NCBI GenBank assembly: GCA_002790095.1
Contig: PFUL01000024.1
Coordinates: 1 to 64,000 of the forward strand
Reading direction: 5' to 3'
From: Elusimicrobia bacterium CG_4_9_14_3_um_filter_62_55
GTDB lineage: Bacteria > Elusimicrobiota > Elusimicrobia > UBA1565
DNA: 64,000 nucleotides
Shown in pieces: positions 56,890-64,000 of this stretch (position 1 is its first letter; each line of letters starts with the position of its first letter). The notes below the pieces were generated by a model. It was not told the DNA's origin. It saw nothing but the letters and a program-made list of their open reading frames with translations, and ran no database searches. The position numbers were made by a program, and so were the translations under genes.

Positions 56890-59800
56890 ATGGGCGATCC
56901 GCATCATCACAACGACCCCGAACTGCTGCTCGAAAACGTGGCGAACCTCGATACCGCGAGGATGACGCTGCGCTGGGCGCTCGAACGCATCCGCAGTCTC
57001 GAAAAGTCGAATTCCGAAACGCATGAACTGCTTCAGCAGGCGCACGCGGCCCGCCAGCGTGCCGTCGATGAGCGAGAGGGGTTCAAGCGGTCCATCGAGG
57101 ACCGCGCGAAACAGGTCGCCGAGAAAGAACGCTTCGTCTCCGAAATGCAGACGATCCTCAACGACCTCTTCAAAGGCGAAGTCGACGTCGGCGAATTCAT
57201 CCGGCGGCGCACCGACATCGAAGCCGCAAAGGCCGATCTCGAGAAGAAGGTCCGCAAGAGGCTCCAGGAAGCGGAAGACGCGCACCGACGGGAACTCGAA
57301 GAAAACAACAAGCGCCTCGCGGAAATGGAAGGCGTTTACTCGTCCGCGCTCACCGACGCGCAGCGCAAGTACCGTGCGGAGCTCGAGACCGCGCAGACCG
57401 CCTTCGATGAGGCGATCTGCAAAGAACGGCTAAAGCTCGATGAAGTTCGGGAGCGCTCGCATCGGGACGGGGTCAAACAGGCCGACGAATACCAGCGCAA
57501 AATCCTCTCGCTGGAACATAACTATCACGCGAAGCGCGCGGAACTCGATCAAGACATCGAGCGTCTGCGCGAAAAGCTGCTTGAAGAACAAACCCGCCAC
57601 ATCAACCGCGCCAAGGAAGAAGCGAGCGCGCTCCAGCGGAACTGGGAAGCCGAGCGCGATCGACTGGAATCCCTTCTGCGGGAACGGGAAGAGCAGATCA
57701 CCAAGCAGGATCTGGAACTCACGCGGCTCGAACGCGACTACCACGAGCGGCACCGGGCGCAGGGCCGCCGCTTCGAGGAGGACCTCGCGTCTCTGCAGAC
57801 GGAGCATTTCAAGGATACGCAAGCCCACACAAAGGCCCTGGCCGAGGCGGGGGTCAAGCTTCGGGAACGCGAGGAGGCCTTTCAGGAAGAACGCCAGCGA
57901 CTTCTCGAACAGCAAAACCGGCTGCGTGAAGACGTCGCGCAGGAGTACGAGCAGACCTTCCAAGCTCTGCAGCGCTCGCTGATCGACAAAGAGCGCTCGC
58001 GCGCCGAGGAAACCTCCAAACGCGTCGAAGAACTGCATCGGACCCACGACGCCACCGTCTCCGCACTTCAGAACCGGTTGGAAAGCGTCCGTGAAAAAGC
58101 GGCGCGCCTGCATGAGGAACTCCAATCCAGCCACGAGAGCGATCTCGAGGCGATGCGCAAATTTTACGACGCTGAAATCGGGAGAACGCGCTTGGAAACG
58201 CTCAAGCGCGACCAGGCGCACGCCGAAGAATCGCGGGCGCTTCGGTTAAAGCTTCGCGAAGAAGCCGAGTCTCAGGCTCAGGAACAGGCGAGCCAGGCGG
58301 CGGCTCACCGAGAACGCATCCGAGCGCTTGAATCCGCTCTCGATGAGAGCCACGCGCAATCCTTTAGAGACATTGAAGGCCGTCACGCTGAAACGCTTTC
58401 CGAGCAGTCCAAGATTTATTCCCGCCTGCGCACGGAGTCCATCGAGGACGAGCGCGTATTGCGCCGGGAAGACCACGCCCGGATGCGGGATACGCTCAAG
58501 GCCCAGATCGAGGCGGCGAAAGCCCGGGAAGCGGAGCATGAGCGGGAACTCGCCGCGCTTCGCCTCGGCTTCGAAAAGGAAAAATCCCGGTTCGAGAGTT
58601 CGCTTAAGGCGGCGGAGATCCGGCGGGAAGGCGAGGTCCGGGACGAGCGGGAGCGGTTGGAAGCCCAATTGCGCGCCGCTCGGGAACGACACGACGCGGT
58701 GCTCTTTGAACTGGAGACCCGAACCGAGGCCGTTCAGGCGAAGCGCGCGGCCGAGGCCGAAGCCGTTCGGGAAGCCCGCGAGGCGGAACTCGAAACCCTG
58801 CGAGCCTCGTTCGCGGTCGCGATTCGCGAGAAGGAGGCCGAGCACCGAGCCGGCGTCGCGGAACTCGAGTCAAAAATCCGGGAACTCCAGGCTCGCTTCG
58901 ATGAAGGCATCGGAAAACTGCGCGAGCGTCAGACGACGCTTCGCGAAGAGGAACTGTTGAAGCGGGAACGCGCGATCGCCGCCCTCGAGGAGTTTTTCCA
59001 GGAAGCCCAGGTGAAGCGCTGGAAGGATTCCACCGAACAGTTCGAGGCTTTGCGAAAACGCTACAAAGAGGTTCTCGAAGGAAGCCCGCCGCGCGACAAA
59101 AAGCGGCCGTCCCCTTCGGAGAAACCCACCTATCCTCCAGGTTCCGCCGCGGCGGAACCGCCCCAAACGCCCGTTCGCGCGATGCCCGAACGCGCGAGAC
59201 CGGATTTGAAAGAGGCCCGGCGGCTCATCGAGGGGAACCCCGCCTCACCCGCAAAGAACAAATCGCGCTGGGTCGCCCGGTCGGCTAAATTTCTCATCCT
59301 AATCGCGCTCTCCGCGGGGGGGATGTGGTCTCTGCAGCGATTGTCCGGCGCGGCGGGACGCGATCATAACGTGGTTTTCTCCCATCCTTCGGCGCTCGTA
59401 TGGGAAGGGGAGTCTCTCTGGATCTCGGACTGGAAGGAAGAGAGCGTCTTCCGTATGCGGCTCAACGGTTCCGAACTCGTGGAAGACGCCCGCTTCGCGA
59501 TCCCCGGGGTGCACGCGTCGGGACTCGCGATCGCAGACGAATTTATTTACCTCTCCGATTCCTGGCAGCATCGCATTCAACGCTGGCGCATGGAGCGCGG
59601 CCGATTGGTTCTGGACCGGTCCTGGGCCAGTCCGGGACCCAATCCCTCCGCGCTGTATTACGACGGGATGCATCTCTGGAGCGCGGACTTGACCGAACGC
59701 CGCCTGTACCGTCATCTGGTCGACGACGCCCTGACGATTCTCGATTCCTACCCGATCGATCATGCCGCGGTGGCGCTCTTCGCGGATAAAGACACCTTCC

Positions 59801-60027
59801 TGTCGGTGGATGCGGAAAACCGCATCGTCTTCCGTCATCGCTGGGACCGCCGGCTGACTGCGATCCGCGCCTTGGAACTCCCCGAACTTCAAGACGGGAA
59901 AGCCCCGCTTTCGGCGTTCACGATTCGCGGCGAACGCGTCTGGCTCGGGCTCGACGGCTCCGGAACGCTTCTCGAGCGTCCCTTCTGGAAGTTCAAAGAA
60001 CGGTCGCTCGAAGCCGATCGACCTTGA
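56890..60027 (+). CDS. Large coiled-coil protein with single TM and C-terminal beta-propeller-like domain
   Basis: About 750 aa of E/R/K/Q-rich heptads, then SRWVARSAKFLILIALSAGGMWSLQRL (TM), then propeller-like repeats (SALVWEGESLWISDWKEESVFRM, GLAIADEFIYLSDSWQHRIQRW, ALYYDGMHLWSADLTERRLYR). Confidence 0.8.
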   Translation: MGDPHHHNDPELLLENVANLDTARMTLRWALERIRSLEKSNSETHELLQQAHAARQRAVDEREGFKRSIEDRAKQVAEKERFVSEMQTILNDLFKGEVDVGEFIRRRTDIEAAKADLEKKVRKRLQEAEDAHRRELEENNKRLAEMEGVYSSALTDAQRKYRAELETAQTAFDEAICKERLKLDEVRERSHRDGVKQADEYQRKILSLEHNYHAKRAELDQDIERLREKLLEEQTRHINRAKEEASALQRNWEAERDRLESLLREREEQITKQDLELTRLERDYHERHRAQGRRFEEDLASLQTEHFKDTQAHTKALAEAGVKLREREEAFQEERQRLLEQQNRLREDVAQEYEQTFQALQRSLIDKERSRAEETSKRVEELHRTHDATVSALQNRLESVREKAARLHEELQSSHESDLEAMRKFYDAEIGRTRLETLKRDQAHAEESRALRLKLREEAESQAQEQASQAAAHRERIRALESALDESHAQSFRDIEGRHAETLSEQSKIYSRLRTESIEDERVLRREDHARMRDTLKAQIEAAKAREAEHERELAALRLGFEKEKSRFESSLKAAEIRREGEVRDERERLEAQLRAARERHDAVLFELETRTEAVQAKRAAEAEAVREAREAELETLRASFAVAIREKEAEHRAGVAELESKIRELQARFDEGIGKLRERQTTLREEELLKRERAIAALEEFFQEAQVKRWKDSTEQFEALRKRYKEVLEGSPPRDKKRPSPSEKPTYPPGSAAAEPPQTPVRAMPERARPDLKEARRLIEGNPASPAKNKSRWVARSAKFLILIALSAGGMWSLQRLSGAAGRDHNVVFSHPSALVWEGESLWISDWKEESVFRMRLNGSELVEDARFAIPGVHASGLAIADEFIYLSDSWQHRIQRWRMERGRLVLDRSWASPGPNPSALYYDGMHLWSADLTERRLYRHLVDDALTILDSYPIDHAAVALFADKDTFLSVDAENRIVFRHRWDRRLTAIRALELPELQDGKAPLSAFTIRGERVWLGLDGSGTLLERPFWKFKERSLEADRP

Positions 60028-60052
60028 CGCCCGCGCGGGTATCCATTAGAAT
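60024..60052 (+). promoter_or_regulatory. Sigma70-type promoter TTGACG-N17-TAGAAT
   Basis: -35 60024-60029 overlaps the upstream stop codon; -10 60047-60052; start codon at 60058. Confidence 0.6.
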
Positions 60053-60057
60053 TGGGC

Positions 60058-60756
60058 ATGGGCTTTTTCGATCGATTTCTAAAGAAGAAAAGCGCGCCTG
60101 CGGAAAGCGGGAGCGCGGTCGACTCTCCCGATGAAGCCGACTCTGCGCCGAATCCCGAACGGGAAGCAGCCCGGCCGAAAGGCCGAAGCGCCCACGACTG
60201 GGCGATGCTGCTCGCGCTCAACAGCCTGATCCTCGTCGCTTCGGTCTCCGTGCTCGCAAGCCGAGCCTATCGTCATTTGACCGAAAACGAAGCGCCCATC
60301 GAGGCGAAAGCGACCCCGCCGAAGTCCGCGCCCAAGGCGCCGATAAAGGAAGACCCGAAAACGGAGGCCCCTAAACCCGAGCCGGCCAAGGCCGATCCTC
60401 CGGCCCAACCAAAGGGTCCTCTGCCGAAACCCTCCCTCGCGGCGACCTCGCCGCAGCGCGCGGAGCCCGCTCCCCGTTCGGGATCCGCCGCGGTTCCCGC
60501 CGTTCAGAGCGAGAAACCGCGGGTTTCCCTTCCCGTCTCGTTCAAGCACCAAGCCGCCGACGCCAAGGAAGTCGATCTGCTCGGGATGTTCCTCGTCCGC
60601 TCCGGCGGGCGCAAGCGCATGTTCAAAGACAGTAAGGGCTTCTGGCGCTCGACCGTCTATTTGAACACCGGTCAAAGCTACGACTATAAGTTCGAAATCG
60701 TAGAAGCGAACGGCCGCAAGACAACCACCGCGACTCAAACCGTTACCGTTCCTTAA
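60058..60756 (+). CDS. Single-TM protein with Pro-rich linker and C-terminal CBM48/AMPK-type glycogen-binding-like domain
   Basis: TM DWAMLLALNSLILVASVSVLASRAY; K/P/A-rich linker; VSFKHQAADAKEVDLLGMFLVRSGGRKRMFKDSKGFWRSTVYLNTGQSYDYKFEIVEANGRKT. Confidence 0.7.
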   Translation: MGFFDRFLKKKSAPAESGSAVDSPDEADSAPNPEREAARPKGRSAHDWAMLLALNSLILVASVSVLASRAYRHLTENEAPIEAKATPPKSAPKAPIKEDPKTEAPKPEPAKADPPAQPKGPLPKPSLAATSPQRAEPAPRSGSAAVPAVQSEKPRVSLPVSFKHQAADAKEVDLLGMFLVRSGGRKRMFKDSKGFWRSTVYLNTGQSYDYKFEIVEANGRKTTTATQTVTVP

Positions 60757-60779
60757 CCCTCGGATCCGCCCTCCCACGA

Positions 60780-60812
60780 AAAAGCCCGCCGATTCCTAGG
60801 GAATCGGGCTCC
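60780..60812. terminator. Hairpin between the CBM-like gene and the kelch gene (possible terminator, best on minus orientation)
   Basis: AGCCCG(CCG)ATTCC-TAG-GGAATCGGGCT with flanking AAAAA on the 5' side. Confidence 0.35.
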
Positions 60813-60907
60813 CCTTCCGTAGTGAATCTGTAACACGTGCCTGCTACCCTCGAGAAGCCAACCGCCACTGGCACGTCGGGACACGGTCGGCATTGGGCGG
60901 ATGGGAT

Positions 60908-63900
60908 ATGCGTCTCGGAAAACTGGGAATCTATTCGCTTCTTGCTTCGCTGCTGATGACGGGGGCCTTCGTTTCGGAGGCTCTCGGACAGACGACGGCG
61001 CGCTACCGACACACCACGACCCTCCTGCCCGACGGAAATATCCTCGTCGCGGGCGGCACCAACAATTCCGACGTCCCGACGACCTCGGCCGAAATCTACC
61101 GCTCCACGGCCTCCATCTACGTCGCCGCCGCGAACATGCCCGTCGCGCGCGCGTCCCATACGGCGACCTTGCTTCCCGACGGCCGGGTGCTCGTAGCCGG
61201 CGGGTGCTCGGGCGTGCCCTGTTCGGGTTCGATTTTAAACACGGCGCACACCTACGACCCGAGGACCAACGCCTGGACGGCGACCGCCAACAACCTGACG
61301 ACGGCGCGCTACAACCACACCGCCACGCTGATGCCAGACGGAAAGGTTCTCATCGTGGGGGGGGCGACCGGCGCGGCGACCGTGACCAGCAGCTGCGACC
61401 TCTACGATCCCGCGACGAACTCGTTCTCCGCCGCGGCTTCGCTCGGTTTGGCGCGTGCGGCCCATACGGCGACCTTGCTCCACACGGGCCGAGTCTTCAT
61501 CGCCGGGGGGTATCTCGCCGCCGCTGGATTCGCGGTCTCCACGGAACTCTACGACCCGGGACTCAATTCCTGGGCCGCGGGTCCTAGCTTGATCCAACAG
61601 AGGGCGTTTCACACGGCGACCCAAATGGGCCATCAGAAAGTCCTCATCGTCGGCGGCGCCAACGGGAGAGACATCGAGGCGAATCTCGGCCTCATGCAAA
61701 CCGTGGAAATCTACGATCCGACCTCCAACAGCATCACGCCTGCGGCGCCGATGAACGCCCGGCGCGCCTTCCACACCGCGACGCTCAAGCCGGGAGGGGA
61801 GGTCAGCATCTACGGCGGTCTCTCGAACATCACGACCACCTTCCTGAACAACCAACTCACGTTCGAAAACGGCAGCGTCCTGAGCCTGACCCGAATCGTC
61901 GGGAACGACCGCGTCGCGCTTTTGAATCCGGTGGGCTCGACGCTGACGCTCGATATGGCCGGCGTACCGCTCTCGGTCCCGGTCAACGGACGGCTCATCA
62001 GCGCCGAGGTCTTCGTTTCCAGTCCAAACTCCTCCATCGACGTCGCGAATATCTTTTGGCCCTGGCCGAGCGGTAATCCTTCGAACCTCGTCGGACTCAC
62101 AAGCGGGGATTTGACCGGCCGCATCGTGGACTCCAATCTCGGCGGGCTTCAGGAAACCGTGCAGATCAACCGCTTCCAAGGCACGACGCCTGGTTTGGCC
62201 ATTTTCGCGCCTCAGGAAGTTACGGCCAACGACAACCCGATTCCGAACATCCGCCTTAATTCGGTCAGCGGCATCGGAATCGACGGCGGAGGCGGGTCGG
62301 TCCCGCCCTCCGGCGCCGCGCCGCTGACGGCCGGGACGATGATCCTCGACAATCTCATTCTCCCGATGCCCGAATCGTCCATTCCCGGATCGACGAATTT
62401 CACCGGGAAATTGACGATTACCGGGGGGAGCATCGACGCAACAACGGACCCGAGCCGACCCTTCAGCGTCGAACTCTCGTCCGGCTCGACCGGCGTCGGC
62501 GCGGTATCCGGGACGGTCGGAACTGATTCCGGGGGCGGACCCATTCTCACCCTTTCCGGCCTCACGTTCTCGGGTCTGAAGGGGAGCATCAGCAACAGCA
62601 CGGACGCCGCCATCAGCGAAGCGCAAGTGGAAGCAGTGCTGGAAAGCAACCCACTAAAGGAAGTCTCGGGGCTTACGTTTCGCGCGGAGTTCACGCTCTC
62701 TCCGGTCAACATGACGAACGCCTCCTTCAACTTCGACGTCGCGACGATCGTCGTCCGCTCCATGCAGTCCGCCGACTTCGAGTCCTACAACCCGAACACG
62801 AACCAATGGACCTTCGGCGACGCGATCAATGATCGCATCGGGGCGAGTTCTTTGCTCGCGCCGAACCAGGATGAGGCGATTTTCGGAGGGATTCACTGTA
62901 CCGACGAGACGACTTGCGGCCTGCCCCCGTCGGGAAACTGGACCACGCTCGGAGGACGCGCGGGGCTGATCCCGCATCCCGAGGGGGACCCGACCTGGTC
63001 AACCGGGAAGGATCTCGCCCACGCGCGCAGCAACCATTCGGCGACGGAATTGTCGGACGGCCGCCTTCTCGTCGCCGGCGGCAACAACGGCACCGACGTC
63101 GTCGCCGTATCCGAGGTGTTCGACCCGATCGCCGACGAGTGGTCGAACACGAATCCGATGCGCCTGCCTCGCAGCCACCACAGCGCCACGCTGCTGCCCA
63201 ACGCAACGGTGCTCGTCGCCGGCGGATTCACGACGGCGGTTTCCACCGGCGCGACGAAGCAGGCGGAGATCTTCTATCCGGATTCGCGGACCTGGGTCGA
63301 AACCGCGCCGATGAGCTCCTCTCGCAGTTTCCATTCGGCGATCGTGCTGCCCGACGGGAACGTTCTGGTCGCCGGCGGATTCGCCGACGGAACCTATCTC
63401 GACACCGCGGAGATCTACTTCTCGACGATGCACGCCTGGGTCCCGATCGCCCCCATGGACACCGAGCGGGCCCAGCACACGGTATCTCTTCTGCAGGACG
63501 GGCGCGTTCTCGTCTCCGGCGGCGTCAACGTCGGCGGCGTGCTCGGAACCGGAACCGCCGCCAGCGCGTCTCCCGGCGTCGTGGGAAGCGAAATCTACGA
63601 CCCGACCACCGGAGCCTGGTCGCGCGTCACCGTGGGGATGGTCAGCGCCCGGCACTCCCACACGGCGACGGTGCTCAACGACGGACGGGTTTTGATGGCC
63701 GGCGGAAACGACGGATTCGGTGAAATCCGCGTCGCGGAAATCTATAACCCGACCGTCAATACCTGGACGCAAACGACGGGGCTGGGCAACGACATGCTTG
63801 TCGCCCGCTTAGGCCATGTGGCGACCTTGCTCCCCACTAATAAGGTGAGGATCTCCGGAGGGTTTACCGCTTTGGGCGGCGCGATCCGAGAATCGGAGAG

Positions 63901-64000
63901 CTTCGACGTTTTCTTCTCCTCTTGGGGCTACGATGGACCCATGGCTGTGGCGCGCGGTGATCACACGGTCTCTTTGCTCGGAAACGGAATGATGGTTGCC
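60908..64000 (+). CDS. Secreted kelch-repeat protein, C-terminus beyond the window (partial)
   Basis: Frame open to the window edge (so absent from the ORF track). MRLGKLGIYSLLASLLMTGAFVSEALGQ signal; repeated RYRHTTTLLPDGNILVAGG / RASHTATLLPDGRVLVAGG / RYNHTATLMPDGKVLIVGG kelch blades; about 1 kb non-kelch insertion around 61800-62850. Confidence 0.88.
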   Translation, partial: MRLGKLGIYSLLASLLMTGAFVSEALGQTTARYRHTTTLLPDGNILVAGGTNNSDVPTTSAEIYRSTASIYVAAANMPVARASHTATLLPDGRVLVAGGCSGVPCSGSILNTAHTYDPRTNAWTATANNLTTARYNHTATLMPDGKVLIVGGATGAATVTSSCDLYDPATNSFSAAASLGLARAAHTATLLHTGRVFIAGGYLAAAGFAVSTELYDPGLNSWAAGPSLIQQRAFHTATQMGHQKVLIVGGANGRDIEANLGLMQTVEIYDPTSNSITPAAPMNARRAFHTATLKPGGEVSIYGGLSNITTTFLNNQLTFENGSVLSLTRIVGNDRVALLNPVGSTLTLDMAGVPLSVPVNGRLISAEVFVSSPNSSIDVANIFWPWPSGNPSNLVGLTSGDLTGRIVDSNLGGLQETVQINRFQGTTPGLAIFAPQEVTANDNPIPNIRLNSVSGIGIDGGGGSVPPSGAAPLTAGTMILDNLILPMPESSIPGSTNFTGKLTITGGSIDATTDPSRPFSVELSSGSTGVGAVSGTVGTDSGGGPILTLSGLTFSGLKGSISNSTDAAISEAQVEAVLESNPLKEVSGLTFRAEFTLSPVNMTNASFNFDVATIVVRSMQSADFESYNPNTNQWTFGDAINDRIGASSLLAPNQDEAIFGGIHCTDETTCGLPPSGNWTTLGGRAGLIPHPEGDPTWSTGKDLAHARSNHSATELSDGRLLVAGGNNGTDVVAVSEVFDPIADEWSNTNPMRLPRSHHSATLLPNATVLVAGGFTTAVSTGATKQAEIFYPDSRTWVETAPMSSSRSFHSAIVLPDGNVLVAGGFADGTYLDTAEIYFSTMHAWVPIAPMDTERAQHTVSLLQDGRVLVSGGVNVGGVLGTGTAASASPGVVGSEIYDPTTGAWSRVTVGMVSARHSHTATVLNDGRVLMAGGNDGFGEIRVAEIYNPTVNTWTQTTGLGNDMLVARLGHVATLLPTNKVRISGGFTALGGAIRESESFDVFFSSWGYDGPMAVARGDHTVSLLGNGMMVA

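Noticed and set aside
60901-61587. 228-aa + ORF MGYASRKTGNL...
   Set aside because: Out of frame with the signal peptide/kelch reading frame starting at 60908.
60908-64000. Repeated GACGG(A/G)..GTCGCCGGCGG motifs
   Set aside because: Explained by kelch blades (LPDGxVLVAGG), not a DNA-level repeat element.

Overview
GC-rich bacterial chromosomal window, densely coding and mostly + strand. It is probably from an Elusimicrobiota-like or FCB-adjacent lineage; that is an inference from the LamG/FN3 surface protein with a C-terminal sorting-like domain next to a PorV-like protein, not a proven assignment. Main contents: (1) a multidomain KS-AT-KS-ACPx3-KR-DH megasynthase (PfaA/type I PKS-like), followed by a PPTase and an acyl-CoA carboxylase carboxyltransferase subunit, with a perfect FNR-type palindrome (TTGAT-N4-ATCAA) upstream; (2) two oligopeptide-type ABC transporter gene sets with unequal ATPase/permease complements, then an acyl-CoA synthetase and a CCA-adding-type enzyme; (3) housekeeping genes (cyclophilin, PPK2-like, Mrp, aquaporin, leucyl aminopeptidase, folE, transaldolase-PGI fusion); (4) a small accessory patch after tRNA-Gly(CCC) with an 82-bp compound palindrome and a rearranged AbiEi/AbiEii-type toxin-antitoxin locus; (5) an envelope/exopolysaccharide block (SpoIID-TPR, sugar kinase, rpiB, kdsC, Wza, Wzc with a poly-Tyr tail, a giant coiled-coil/TM/beta-propeller protein, a TM/CBM48-like protein and a kelch-repeat protein running off the right edge). 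Points most worth a second look: Thr in place of the canonical phosphopantetheine Ser in all three ACP domains beside a dedicated PPTase; a recurrent -10-like hexamer 5-8 nt before start codons, suggesting leaderless transcription; and the uncharacterised coiled-coil/propeller + CBM-like + kelch envelope module. No CRISPR array, rRNA operon, prophage or IS transposase was recognised.
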